A DNA stretch of 43,580 nt from Pelagibacteraceae bacterium AG-345-O09 (GTDB lineage Bacteria > Pseudomonadota > Alphaproteobacteria > Pelagibacterales > Pelagibacteraceae): the NCBI GenBank assembly GCA_003281725.1, contig QCBC01000008.1:1-43580 (forward strand), read 5' to 3'. Shown here piece by piece: positions 25,786-35,071 of this stretch. How positions within the stretch are numbered: position 1 is the first letter of the stretch; the number at the start of each line of letters is the position of its first letter. A program made the translations under genes and the position numbers. The notes below the pieces were generated by a model. The model did no database searches, was not told the origin of the DNA, and saw only the letters and a program-made list of their open reading frames with translations.

Positions 25786-26702
25786 ACCTTTGCTCTAAAT
25801 CACAAACAAAACTCTATGGTTTAGGTGAAGAACTTGAAGAATTAATAAATTTATATAATAATTTTAAATTACCAAATAAGATTTTGCTTTCAGGAGAAAA
25901 AGGTATTGGTAAGTGTACTCTTGCTTATCATTTAATAAATTATATTTTATCTAACAATGAAGAAAATCCTTACAACATTAATGATCTTCAAATAAATAAA
26001 GACAACCATTCTTTTAGATTAATTCAAAATAATTCAAATCCCAATTTTAATCTAATTGATGTAAACTCTGAAAAAAAAAGTATTGAAATTAATCAGATTA
26101 GAAGCTTAATCAGTAATCTAAATAAATCTTCATTCAATTCAAAACCAAGATTCATTTTAATTGATAATATTGAATTTTTGAATGTAAATTCTATTAATGC
26201 TTTACTTAAAATTTTAGAAGAACCTAACGAAAATACTTATTTTATTTTGATAAATAATAATAAAAAAATCCTATCTACCCTTTTATCTAGGTGCTTAAAT
26301 TTTAAGATATCACTAAATAACGAAAAGACTTCTCTTGTGAATAAGTTATTATTTGGTGATGATATTAAAAACTTAATTAATTTTGATATATTAGATTATT
26401 ACCATACACCTGGCAAAATTTATGATGTATTAGAATTTTCTAAAGAAAAGGAGATAGATCTAAAATCAATAAGTCTAAAAGAGTTCTTATCACTAATTAT
26501 TAAAGGATCTTATTATAAAAATGATAATGGAATAAAGATTATTCTGTATAATTATTTAGAATTATTTTTACTTAAAAAGGTTTCTATTAATTATTTTGAA
26601 ATTTTTAGTTATTTTTTAAAAAAGATTAATAATGTAAAAAAGTTCAACCTAAATGAAGAATCTTTATTTTTAGAAATTGATACAAAATTATTAAATGGAT
26701 AA
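25782..26702 (+). CDS. holB: DNA polymerase III delta' subunit
   Basis: Clamp-loader subunit of the replicative polymerase. 306 residues with the AAA+ fold: P-loop GEKGIGKCT (residues 38-46), a Walker B region IDNIEFLN with Asp-Asn in place of an acidic pair, and the SRC motif (LLSRCLNF) that inserts the arginine finger. Helical C-terminal domains are strongly AT-drifted. Placement between tmk and metG supports the call; the sequence is otherwise weakly conserved. It overlaps metG by 8 bases. Confidence 0.88.
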   Translation: MNLCSKSQTKLYGLGEELEELINLYNNFKLPNKILLSGEKGIGKCTLAYHLINYILSNNEENPYNINDLQINKDNHSFRLIQNNSNPNFNLIDVNSEKKSIEINQIRSLISNLNKSSFNSKPRFILIDNIEFLNVNSINALLKILEEPNENTYFILINNNKKILSTLLSRCLNFKISLNNEKTSLVNKLLFGDDIKNLINFDILDYYHTPGKIYDVLEFSKEKEIDLKSISLKEFLSLIIKGSYYKNDNGIKIILYNYLELFLLKKVSINYFEIFSYFLKKINNVKKFNLNEESLFLEIDTKLLNG

Positions 26703-28236
26703 AAATTTTTATATTACTACTCCAATTTATTATCCATCTGCAAAACCTCATATGGGACATGCTTATTCTAGTATAATAGCAGATTTTTTTGCTAGATTTA
26801 AAAAAATAGACGGTTTTAAAGTTCATTTTTTAACTGGAACTGATGAGCATGGTTTAAAAATTCAAAGATCTGCTGAAAAAAAAGGATTAAAACCATTACA
26901 ATTTTGTGATGAAATTAGTAAAACTTTTAGAAATCTCTCCGAGATACTAAATCTAACTAATACAGATTTTATTAGAACGACAGAAACCCGCCATAAAACC
27001 TCAGTTCAACATTTATGGAGAGAATTGGAAAAAAATGATGATATTTATCTATCTAAATATTCTGGTTGGTATTCAGTTTCAGATGAAGCGTTTTACACTG
27101 AAGAAGAAATTGAAGAAATTAATGGTTCGAAAGTCGCAACTTCATCTAAATCAATTGTGGAATGGGTTGATGAAGAGTCATATTTTTTTAGATTATCTAA
27201 ATGGGAAAAACCATTACTGGAATTTTATGAAAAAAACCCATGTTTCATTTCACCTGAAGCAAGAAAAAATGAAGTAGTTAGCTTTGTAAAAAGCGGTTTA
27301 AAGGATCTATCAATTAGTAGAAAAAGTTTTTCTTGGGGAATAAAAGTTCCTGGTAATGAAAATCATGTCATTTATGTCTGGTTAGACGCTTTAACAAATT
27401 ATATTAGTGCTTTAAACTATCCAAATACTAAGGAAAAATTATTTAAAAATTTTTGGCCAGCTTCCATTCATTTAATAGGAAAAGATATTTTGAGATTTCA
27501 TGCTGTATATTGGCCTGCATTTCTACTTGCAGCTAAAATAGATCTTCCTAAAAAAGTTTATGGTCACGGCTGGATACTTTCTGGAGACGAAAAGATGTCT
27601 AAATCGAAAGGTAATATTCTTGATCCCATAGAAATTATTAATGAATATGGTCTAGATTCGTTAAGATATTATCTTATAAAAGAAGTTTCATTTGGTAATG
27701 ATGGAAATATTTCTCAAGAACGTTTAGAAGATTGTATCAATAGTGATCTAGCTAATAATTTTGGAAATTTGTGTCAACGGGTGACCGCTTTTGCAATTAA
27801 AAATTGTGATAGTAAAATTCCAAAAAAAATTGAATTTAATGAGGATGATTACAAGATATTAAATAATTATAAAGATAATATTGAGTTAATCAGAGAAAAA
27901 ATTGATAATCAAGATATCAATTTCTATATTAACTTTATCGTTAATTCATTATTTGAAGCTAATAAATATTTTAACGATCAAGAACCATGGAATAAAAAAG
28001 AGGATTTATTAAGATTAAATACTATTGTTTTTACTACATTAGAAATAGTTAGAAAAGTTAGTTTTTTATTGTATCCAATTATCCCAGAAAGCTCAATTAA
28101 AGCACTTAAAATTTTTGGCATAAATGAAGCTGACATTAATTTATCGTCTTTAGAAAATAATAATTTTCTATCAAAAGTTGATAAAATTAATAAAATAGAT
28201 ATTCTTTTTAAAAAGATAGAAAAAAAAGATGATTGA
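26695..28236 (+). CDS. metG: Methionyl-tRNA synthetase, zinc-less short form
   Basis: Class I synthetase charging tRNA-Met. 513 residues. The HIGH motif is HMGH (residues 19-22) and the KMSKS motif is KMSKSKG (near 300), with GWYSVSDEAFYTEEE and EWVDEESYFFRLSKW in between. The connective-peptide zinc knuckles of the longer enzymes are absent, as is usual in alphaproteobacterial MetG, and there is no C-terminal tRNA-binding domain. It overlaps holB and tatD by 8 bases each. Confidence 0.96.
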   Translation: MDKNFYITTPIYYPSAKPHMGHAYSSIIADFFARFKKIDGFKVHFLTGTDEHGLKIQRSAEKKGLKPLQFCDEISKTFRNLSEILNLTNTDFIRTTETRHKTSVQHLWRELEKNDDIYLSKYSGWYSVSDEAFYTEEEIEEINGSKVATSSKSIVEWVDEESYFFRLSKWEKPLLEFYEKNPCFISPEARKNEVVSFVKSGLKDLSISRKSFSWGIKVPGNENHVIYVWLDALTNYISALNYPNTKEKLFKNFWPASIHLIGKDILRFHAVYWPAFLLAAKIDLPKKVYGHGWILSGDEKMSKSKGNILDPIEIINEYGLDSLRYYLIKEVSFGNDGNISQERLEDCINSDLANNFGNLCQRVTAFAIKNCDSKIPKKIEFNEDDYKILNNYKDNIELIREKIDNQDINFYINFIVNSLFEANKYFNDQEPWNKKEDLLRLNTIVFTTLEIVRKVSFLLYPIIPESSIKALKIFGINEADINLSSLENNNFLSKVDKINKIDILFKKIEKKDD

Positions 28237-28987
28237 TTCACATTGTCATTTAGATCATGAACCGCTTTTAAGCGATTTAACCAATGTTATTAAACGATCA
28301 AAGGATGTTGGTATTAAAAAACTACTAACTATTTCTACATCTTTAGAAAGTTTTTCTAGAATCAAAAATATTATAGATAAAGACGAAATGATTTATGGCA
28401 CAATAGGTATTCACCCCCATGAAACTAATGATGAAATTATTAGTTCAGTTAATATTGTAAAAAATTTTAATGAAAATCCTAAAATTATTGGGATAGGTGA
28501 GACAGGTTTAGATTTTTATTACAATAACAGTGATAAAGATAAACAAATTAAAAGCTTCAATGAACATATCCAAGCTTCAATTGAGACTAATGCACCTTTA
28601 ATTATTCATTCAAGAAGTGCAGAAGAGGAAACTTTCAATATTTTAAATGATTACAAAGATAAAGATCTTAAAATTTTAATGCATTGTTTTACAGGTTCAA
28701 AAAAGTTTGCTGAAAAATTACTTGATCTAAATGCTTTTTTTTCAGCAAGTGGTATTATAACATTTAAAAATTCATTGGAATTACAAGAAACATTCAAATT
28801 TCTGCCATTAGAAAAAATTTTGATAGAAACAGATAGTCCCTTTTTAGCTCCAGTTCCAAATAGAGGTAAAAAAAATGAGCCTTCTTTTATAGATTATACT
28901 GCTCAAAAGTTAGCAGATTTAAAAGAGATAACTAAATCTCAACTTGTAAAAATAACAACTAATAACTTTAATAAGCTATTTAGCTAA
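28229..28987 (+). CDS. tatD: TatD-family metal-dependent deoxyribonuclease
   Basis: TIM-barrel hydrolase of the TatD family, which has 3'-5' exonuclease activity in E. coli. 252 residues. Metal-binding motifs are all visible: IDSHCHLD near the start, IGETGLDFYY, LIIHSRSAEEE, LMHCFTGS and LIETDSPFLAP. It follows metG directly, the usual alphaproteobacterial order, and precedes the MBL hydrolase gene by 7 bases. The chain rarD to MBL is one long co-directional series. Confidence 0.93.
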   Translation: MIDSHCHLDHEPLLSDLTNVIKRSKDVGIKKLLTISTSLESFSRIKNIIDKDEMIYGTIGIHPHETNDEIISSVNIVKNFNENPKIIGIGETGLDFYYNNSDKDKQIKSFNEHIQASIETNAPLIIHSRSAEEETFNILNDYKDKDLKILMHCFTGSKKFAEKLLDLNAFFSASGIITFKNSLELQETFKFLPLEKILIETDSPFLAPVPNRGKKNEPSFIDYTAQKLADLKEITKSQLVKITTNNFNKLFS

Positions 28988-28994
28988 TTAATTT

Positions 28995-29765
28995 ATGAAG
29001 TTTATAATCTTAGGATGTGGTAGTTCGATGGGTGTACCAAGACCTGATGGCTTCTTTGGTAATTGTGATCCAAATAATAAAAAGAACTATAGAACTAGAT
29101 GTTCTGCTTTACTCAAAACCTCTAAAGAAAATATTTTATTTGATACTTCTCCTGATCTAAGACAACAATTGTTACGTCATAAAATTAAAAAGATTAATAA
29201 AGTCTTATACTCACATATGCATGGAGATCAAACACATGGAATTAATGATTTGAGATCCTTTTATATTAACAGTAAGAAACAAATCGATGTATTTGCTGAT
29301 AAATTTACTGCAAAATATTTAAAAAAAACTTTTTCTTATATTTTCAAAAGCTATTCAAAAGAATATCCAGCAACTCTTAAGATAAACAAGTTGAAAAATA
29401 ATTTATTTTTGAATAGTTATCAAAAAAAAATTAGAATTAAATCTATCGAAGTTCAACATGGTAAAGTAAAATCAAATTGTTTTATTATTGACAATAAATT
29501 GGCTTATATAAGTGATGTTAGTAAAATTTATGACAAAGATTACAGATACTTTAAAAATCTGAGATATCTAATTATTGATTGTTTATGGTATAATTATCAT
29601 CCATCACATTTCAATCTTGAAACATCTTTAGAAATGATTAAAAAATTCAAACCTAAAAAAGCTATTCTAACAAATCTTTCACCTGTTTTAGATTATAAAA
29701 AACTTAAAAAAGTACTTCCTCATAATGTGGTACCTGCACATGATGGACTTGCTATAGAATTATAG
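28995..29765 (+). CDS. MBL-fold metal-dependent hydrolase (PhnP-like)
   Basis: 256-residue metallo-beta-lactamase-fold protein. N-terminal ILGCGSSMGVPRPDGFFGNC is typical of the cyclic-phosphodiesterase/PhnP-like group. The metal motif reads SHMHGDQTHGINDLR, HxHxDQ where most members have HxHxDH; I recall Gln here as a regular variant in alphaproteobacterial homologues beside tatD. Downstream LAYISDVSKI supplies the conserved Asp. The substrate is unknown. The 3' end overlaps the convergent glutathione peroxidase gene by 6 bases. Confidence 0.85.
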   Translation: MKFIILGCGSSMGVPRPDGFFGNCDPNNKKNYRTRCSALLKTSKENILFDTSPDLRQQLLRHKIKKINKVLYSHMHGDQTHGINDLRSFYINSKKQIDVFADKFTAKYLKKTFSYIFKSYSKEYPATLKINKLKNNLFLNSYQKKIRIKSIEVQHGKVKSNCFIIDNKLAYISDVSKIYDKDYRYFKNLRYLIIDCLWYNYHPSHFNLETSLEMIKKFKPKKAILTNLSPVLDYKKLKKVLPHNVVPAHDGLAIEL

Positions 29766-30305
29766 AATATTTTCTATTTTACTTACTAATTTTTTTGACA
29801 AGGGGTTTGTAAAGGACGAAAATGTATCTTCAACTTTACCTTCTTTATTTATTAAGATTTTATGGAAATTCCATTTAGGTATAGCTGATTTACCATGATT
29901 ATTTTTTGCCCATTTAAATAAATCATGTGCTTTATCACCTTTTACTTTAGTAATAGTAGATAACGGAAAATTTATATTAAAATTTACTTTGCAAAATTCT
30001 TTGACTTCAGAATTTTTGTTTTTTTCTTGATTAAAAGAATTTGATGGAACTCCTAATACAATCAAACCTCTTGATTTATATTTATCCCACAATTCTTGTA
30101 AATCAGTATATTGTTTAGTAAATCCACAATAGCTTGCGGTATTTACAATTAGAATAACTTTATTTTTATACTCATTAAAATTTATTGTTTCACCTGTGAT
30201 ACTTTCAATTTTAAAATCATAAAAAATCTTGTCATAATTTGCATTAACATTACTTTTAAAAAAAAACATAATAATTGTTATCCCAATAAAAATTGACTTT
30301 TTCAT
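29760..30305 (-). CDS. Glutathione peroxidase family protein, exported
   Basis: Thioredoxin-fold peroxidase of the GPx family. 181 residues with a signal peptide (KKSIFIGITIIMFFFKSNVNA), so it should act in the periplasm. The active centre is the Cys type: NTASYCGFT (Cys60), with Gln in NSFNQEK and the Trp-Asn pair in PKWNFHK. The resolving-Cys region reads VKEFCKVNFNINFP. Reductant may be thioredoxin-like rather than glutathione. It lies 9 bases downstream of nhaA on the same strand. Confidence 0.9.
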   Translation of the reverse strand: MKKSIFIGITIIMFFFKSNVNANYDKIFYDFKIESITGETINFNEYKNKVILIVNTASYCGFTKQYTDLQELWDKYKSRGLIVLGVPSNSFNQEKNKNSEVKEFCKVNFNINFPLSTITKVKGDKAHDLFKWAKNNHGKSAIPKWNFHKILINKEGKVEDTFSSFTNPLSKKLVSKIENIL

Positions 30306-30314
30306 CTCTTAAAT

Positions 30315-31487
30315 TTATTTGTTAGGTGTAAGTAATATTAAAAAATATCCAAATAAAGTGGATAATAATGACCCAGTCAATACACCAATTTTCACACCAT
30401 CCATATATTGAATATTTTCAGCAAATGCTAAGTTTCCAACAAATAGACTCATCGTAAATCCTATACCAGTTAATACTCCGACACCATAAAAATTAAACCA
30501 ATTAGAATTATTAGGCATTTGAGCAATTTTGGTTTTTATAGAAACGTAGGAGAACAAGAAAACACCTAATTGCTTTCCTACAAATAATCCAAGTACAATT
30601 CCTAATGGCACTTTATTTAACAAAGATCCAAAAGTTAAACCTTCCAGAGATACACCTGCATTAGCAAAAGCAAACAATGGCATAATACCAAAAGCAACAT
30701 AAGGGCTGATTGCATGTTCAACTTTTATTAGCAGTGAAAAATCTTTTTCTTTTTTTCTATGTGGAATTGCCATTGCTAATAAAACACCAGCAATCGTTGC
30801 ATGAATTCCTGAATTATGAGTAAAATCCCAAAGAAAAATACCTACAATTAAATAAGGCAAAAACTTTTTAATATTAAATTTGTTTATGATTAGCAAAATT
30901 ATGAAAGCTAACAACATCAAGCTTAAATATTTGATACTTAAATCTCCTGAGTAAAAAATAGCAATGATCAAAATTGCTCCAAGATCATCAATAATTGCTA
31001 ATGCTGTTAAAAAAACTTTTAATGATAATGGAACTCGTTTTCCTAGTAATGACAAGACACCTAATGAGAATGCAATATCAGTAGCAGAGGGAATAGCCCA
31101 TCCATTTAAAGTTTCACTATCCCCTAGATTTATAAAAACATAGAATAAAGCTGGAACTAACATTCCACCTACAGCAGCAATTATTGGTAGTAAAGCTTGT
31201 TTTATATTTGAAAGTTCACCTTGTAAAAATTCTCTTTTAATTTCTAAAGTTACAAAAAAAAAGAATATTGCCATTAAGGCATCATTAATCCAATGAATAA
31301 CAGATAATTTTAATCCAAAATCGTTAATTCCTATAAATAAATACTTATTTAAAGTTGAAAAATATAATTCTGATAAATTAGAGTTACTTATAATTAATGC
31401 TATAATTGCAGCAAAAAGCAAAACTAAACCGCTAGCTGCTTCTAACTTAAAAAACCATCTAAATGGTTTGGACAAATAATTGATCAT
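30315..31487 (-). CDS. nhaA: Na+/H+ antiporter NhaA
   Basis: Exchanges cytoplasmic Na+ for protons, fitting a marine cell. 390 residues with about twelve helices. Signature segments include ATDIAFSLGVLSLLG (with the transport Asp), IIDDLGAILIIA (the Asp-Asp pair) and GIGFTMSLFVGNLAF. It lies one base downstream of the zinc-ribbon gene and upstream of the glutathione peroxidase gene, so the three form a minus-strand operon. Confidence 0.96.
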   Translation of the reverse strand: MINYLSKPFRWFFKLEAASGLVLLFAAIIALIISNSNLSELYFSTLNKYLFIGINDFGLKLSVIHWINDALMAIFFFFVTLEIKREFLQGELSNIKQALLPIIAAVGGMLVPALFYVFINLGDSETLNGWAIPSATDIAFSLGVLSLLGKRVPLSLKVFLTALAIIDDLGAILIIAIFYSGDLSIKYLSLMLLAFIILLIINKFNIKKFLPYLIVGIFLWDFTHNSGIHATIAGVLLAMAIPHRKKEKDFSLLIKVEHAISPYVAFGIMPLFAFANAGVSLEGLTFGSLLNKVPLGIVLGLFVGKQLGVFLFSYVSIKTKIAQMPNNSNWFNFYGVGVLTGIGFTMSLFVGNLAFAENIQYMDGVKIGVLTGSLLSTLFGYFLILLTPNK

Positions 31488-31488
31488 A

Positions 31489-31947
31489 CTAAATTAAGTC
31501 TTTAATAAATAATTGGATATCTTTCAAGGTTTCAAAAAGACTAAATATCATTAATTCTAAACCAGGAAAAATAACATATAAAACAGACTTAAAGGTATCT
31601 ATTAAGATTATCAGAGCAACAAAAGATATTATTGAGACTAAGATATAAGAAAAAAACTTTGTTATATTGAAGCTTGTTTTAGCCTGATATTTTGTAACTT
31701 CATAATTCTTTTTTTCAGATTTATTTAACTGGTCAGTTTTCTTTTTGGGTTTAATGTCTTTAATCTTTTTACTATTAATAGGTATAGAAATATTTGGCTG
31801 TATTTCTTTACTAATTTTTAAGTTTGCTTTATTGGGGTTGAAGAACCAAACTTTATCACATGATCCACATTGAATTGTTCTTCCTGTGCTAGGAATAAGA
31901 TCTGAACTTACTTCAAATTTTTTACCACAAATACATTCAATAATCAT
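31489..31947 (-). CDS. MJ0042-type zinc-ribbon membrane protein
   Basis: 152 residues. The N-terminal zinc ribbon CICGKKFEV...QCGSCDKVW (two CxxC-type knuckles, residues 5-33) is the MJ0042 finger found in many alphaproteobacterial proteins. A basic linker (KKTDQLNKSEKK) is followed by one membrane span (near 95-120). The function is unknown; the topology would place the ribbon in the cytoplasm. First gene of the minus-strand operon with nhaA. Confidence 0.82.
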   Translation of the reverse strand: MIIECICGKKFEVSSDLIPSTGRTIQCGSCDKVWFFNPNKANLKISKEIQPNISIPINSKKIKDIKPKKKTDQLNKSEKKNYEVTKYQAKTSFNITKFFSYILVSIISFVALIILIDTFKSVLYVIFPGLELMIFSLFETLKDIQLFIKDLI

Positions 31948-32103
31948 TATTTCTTATACCATAATTGTATTGAGACTTTATATCTAAATATTTACAAAAA
32001 TTTAGTTTAACAAAGAGCAAATCTTCCAAAATATCAATTATGATTTACATTTATTTAACGATGTATATTGTAAAAGCTAGTGATTATCTTAATAATATAA
32101 ATA

Positions 32104-32850
32104 ATGTTTTTTTTTAATAAAAAGAAAGAGAAATCAAGCAATAGGAGGTTGAAGATTCTTTCCGGCTATAACTATAGATATAAAGATATTGGAAAAGAGT
32201 CTGAAAAAACAATAATTAAATATGCTGATTATTTTAATTTTGATTATGAGATAGACAAAAGAAATTCTTTTGAACGACATTTTTATTGGTTAAAAATTAA
32301 AATGTTTATTGAGAATCTAGAAAAAGGAACACATGAATTTTATTTATGGTTGGATGCAGATACTTTTATCTGCCGATATGAAAATATATTAAATCATGTT
32401 GATAAAAAAAAGCACATATTCGTTCATAACCAGTTTTTTAAATCTAAACACAAAACTAAGATTTCAAATATTGATTATTTAACATGGGGACCTAATGTTG
32501 GTGTGATATTAGTAAGAAATACAAAATGGTCCTTAGAATTTTTCAGAAACGTTTGGAATAAAAAAAAATATTTGAATCATTATTGGCCTGATAATGCTGC
32601 TTTTATGGATGAATTAGGTTATAAAGCTGAGATTTCAAAATTATCAGATAACAATCCTGCAAAAAAAACTTTAAATAAGTTTTATTTTTTACCAGGCTTA
32701 TGGAATAGCATGCCTAATAGAAATTTTAATAGTCCTTTGAATAACGAAATTTCAAATTATTATTTTGATCCAATAATAATACATTTAGCTGGGATAAGAA
32801 GAAGAGACCGATTAAAGTTTATAAAAAAATATAAAAAATTATTTATTTAA
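32104..32850 (+). CDS. Glycosyltransferase, GMA12/MNN10 (GT34)-like
   Basis: 248-residue soluble enzyme-like protein. The DxD metal/nucleotide-sugar site is WLDADTFI (Asp84, Asp86), preceded by WLKIKMFIENLE. The later pieces TWGPNVGVILVRNTKWSLEFFR and YWPDNAAFMDEL resemble the acceptor side of GT34 galactosyl/mannosyltransferases, and PIIIHLAGIRRRDR ends the fold. It is probably involved in surface polysaccharide. The ATG has no Shine-Dalgarno. The 156-base gap upstream shows nothing clear. The 3' end overlaps the convergent methyltransferase gene by 8 bases. Confidence 0.75.
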   Translation: MFFFNKKKEKSSNRRLKILSGYNYRYKDIGKESEKTIIKYADYFNFDYEIDKRNSFERHFYWLKIKMFIENLEKGTHEFYLWLDADTFICRYENILNHVDKKKHIFVHNQFFKSKHKTKISNIDYLTWGPNVGVILVRNTKWSLEFFRNVWNKKKYLNHYWPDNAAFMDELGYKAEISKLSDNNPAKKTLNKFYFLPGLWNSMPNRNFNSPLNNEISNYYFDPIIIHLAGIRRRDRLKFIKKYKKLFI

Positions 32851-33634
32851 TTTTATTTAAAACCAAATTGTTAATTTGTTTTTTAGAATACAAATTCAAA
32901 TAACAATAAAAACCACTTTGTTTATTCTGCTCATCTTTATCTAAAATTTTCTGATAAGGTTCACTCAATGAAAAAGGGGGTTCAAATAAATCTATCTCTC
33001 TATATTCACCATCTGGTATATCTAAATTGACAATTTTTTTTTTTTCATCTTTTAATTTATAACTAGTCATTAAGATATATTTAATGTCACTTTTTAAAAA
33101 GTTTTTAAAAAAAGAATTTATACTTTCGAAGGATAGGTGTATTAAGCAATCTCTACAAACCATTAAATCAGAATCTGGAAGCTTATCTTTTGTGATATCC
33201 AAAGTTAAAAAGTCTATATTTTTATCACTATTTAAATATTTATTTTTTTGAATTAATTTTTCAACAATATCGACACCTGTGTATGTTATATCTTCAGATA
33301 AGACATCTTTAATCCAGTTGAAATCACCGCATGGTGCATCTAAAATTTTCTTTATATCGTATTTTTTTATTATATCTCTAATTCCATCTTTAATACTTAT
33401 GGTATTATCAGACTGAGACCCCAAACCCGAAACACTTTCTTTTGAAGACCAAAAATTTTTTTCATATATTAAATCAAATCTTTTTTTAGTGCTATTTTCA
33501 TTAAAAATATTTTTTTTAGTTTTTTGATAATTCATCTTATTCACTAATCTGAAAGGAGTTGAAATAATCTTTACTAATGATTTAAGTAAGCCATTATTTT
33601 TATAAAATTTGAAATATCTTTTTAAAATAAACAT
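32843..33634 (-). CDS. Class I SAM-dependent methyltransferase
   Basis: 263 residues from the ATG at 33634; an in-frame TTG at 33646 is less likely. The Rossmann-fold motif I is ILDAPCGDFNWIK, followed by YTGVDIVEKLI (motif post-I) and LMVCRDCLIHLSFE (motif IV region with the CRDxLxH pattern seen in methyltransferases of polysaccharide clusters). The N-terminal 60 residues are basic. The target is unknown; pairing with the convergent glycosyltransferase suggests sugar or surface-polymer methylation. Confidence 0.82.
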   Translation of the reverse strand: MFILKRYFKFYKNNGLLKSLVKIISTPFRLVNKMNYQKTKKNIFNENSTKKRFDLIYEKNFWSSKESVSGLGSQSDNTISIKDGIRDIIKKYDIKKILDAPCGDFNWIKDVLSEDITYTGVDIVEKLIQKNKYLNSDKNIDFLTLDITKDKLPDSDLMVCRDCLIHLSFESINSFFKNFLKSDIKYILMTSYKLKDEKKKIVNLDIPDGEYREIDLFEPPFSLSEPYQKILDKDEQNKQSGFYCYLNLYSKKQINNLVLNKIK

Positions 33635-33711
33635 AACAGGTGGCAATATTACATGTATTTGAATTTTCTTTCTATTGAAAACATAAGTAAAATCGATATA
33701 ACGATCTCATT

Positions 33712-33788
<77 letters not shown>

Positions 33789-33792
33789 TTTT

Positions 33793-34074
33793 ATGAAAAA
33801 AGCAAAAATTTATATTCCGAACAAAAGTGCTATGCAGTCTGGTTTTGGTAAGACAGATAAATGGATTATTGAATTTGAGACTAATGACCCTACAAAAAAT
33901 CCTTTAATGGGGTGGGAAAGTTCTAATGATACTTATACAGAACTTAAATTAGAATTTTCCACAAAAGAATTAGCAATTAATTATGCTAAGAAAAAAAAAA
34001 TTGATTTTGAAATAATTGAACCTAAAAAAAGAAAAACTATAAAAAAATCTTATGCAGATAATTTCTTAAAATAA
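33793..34074 (+). CDS. NDUFS4-type NADH dehydrogenase accessory subunit
   Basis: 93-residue protein of the 'ETC complex I subunit conserved region' family, the bacterial counterpart of mitochondrial NDUFS4, found mainly in alphaproteobacteria. Diagnostic pieces are SAMQSGFGKTDKWIIEFE, PLMGWESSNDTYTELKLEF and AINYAKKKKIDFEI. The ATG at 33793 lies just past the tRNA-Pro CCA; any longer frame would run into the tRNA. It lies 4 bases before the SbmA-like gene. Confidence 0.92.
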   Translation: MKKAKIYIPNKSAMQSGFGKTDKWIIEFETNDPTKNPLMGWESSNDTYTELKLEFSTKELAINYAKKKKIDFEIIEPKKRKTIKKSYADNFLK

Positions 34075-34078
34075 TCAT

Positions 34079-35071
34079 ATGTTTAAATTTTTTACAGAAA
34101 AAAAATGGTATTTATGGAGTATTGGTGGTACACTGCTAATATTAGGTGCTACTTGGTATCAAGTTCAATTAGATGTGCAAATTAATGAGTGGTTTGGAGA
34201 GTTTTATGATACTTTACAAAAAGCTTTAACAACTCCTAACTCAGTTACTGAAAAAGAATTTATAGCTTATCTATTTACATTTGCCAAAATAGCAGCAGTC
34301 TATATTCTTGTAGTCATATTTAGTGATTACTTTACAAGTCACTGGACATTTAGATGGAGAACAGCAATGGCTGAATTTTACCATGATAAATGGGATTATG
34401 CTTCGTCTATTGAGGGAGCATCACAAAGAGTTCAAGAAGATACTCTTAAATTTGCAAGAATAATGGAAGGCTTAGGTGCTGAGCTTTTAAGAAGTTTAAT
34501 GACATTGATTGCTTTTACACCAATTTTGTGGGGTTTATCCAAAAGTATAACAGTACTCCCTTGGTTTGGTGAAGTTGAACATGCACTAGTTTGGGTTGCG
34601 ATTTTATCTGCTCTTGGTGGAACAATTTTACTTGCTAGTGTTGGCATAAAACTACCCGGTATCGAGTACGATATACAGAAAGAAGAAGCAGCTTATAGAA
34701 AAGAACTAGTTTTAGGCGAAGACTTTAAAGAAAAAGCTCAACCAGAAAAAATAACAGACTTATATGGTGGAGTAAGAAAAATCCATTACAAAATGTATTT
34801 TCATTATGTATATTTTAATGCTGTTAAATGGAGTTATCTGCAAGGAATGGTTATTGTTCCGTATTTGGCTTTAGCTCCTACAATTGTTACAGGAGCTATT
34901 ACTTTAGGATTTGTTCAACAAATTATAAGAGCTTTTGGTAGAGTAGAGACTTCTCTTCAATATCTAGTTAGAAGTTGGCCAATTATAGTTGAATTAATTT
35001 CTGTTTGGAAAAGATTAAGAGAATTTGAAGCTAAATTAGAAAAAAATAGTTCTTTTGAAACAGTAAAATAA
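34079..35071 (+). CDS. SbmA/BacA-like inner-membrane transporter
   Basis: 330-residue multi-spanning protein matching the SbmA/BacA family (ABC-transporter-related fold without an ATPase domain), proton-driven importers of peptides and other compounds. Typical segments are NEWFGEFYDTLQKAL, HWTFRWRTAMAEFYHDKW, ASQRVQEDTLKFARIMEGLG and VRSWPIIVELISVWKRLREFE. The physiological substrate cannot be read from the sequence. It overlaps glpX by one base (TAATG). Confidence 0.9.
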   Translation: MFKFFTEKKWYLWSIGGTLLILGATWYQVQLDVQINEWFGEFYDTLQKALTTPNSVTEKEFIAYLFTFAKIAAVYILVVIFSDYFTSHWTFRWRTAMAEFYHDKWDYASSIEGASQRVQEDTLKFARIMEGLGAELLRSLMTLIAFTPILWGLSKSITVLPWFGEVEHALVWVAILSALGGTILLASVGIKLPGIEYDIQKEEAAYRKELVLGEDFKEKAQPEKITDLYGGVRKIHYKMYFHYVYFNAVKWSYLQGMVIVPYLALAPTIVTGAITLGFVQQIIRAFGRVETSLQYLVRSWPIIVELISVWKRLREFEAKLEKNSSFETVK

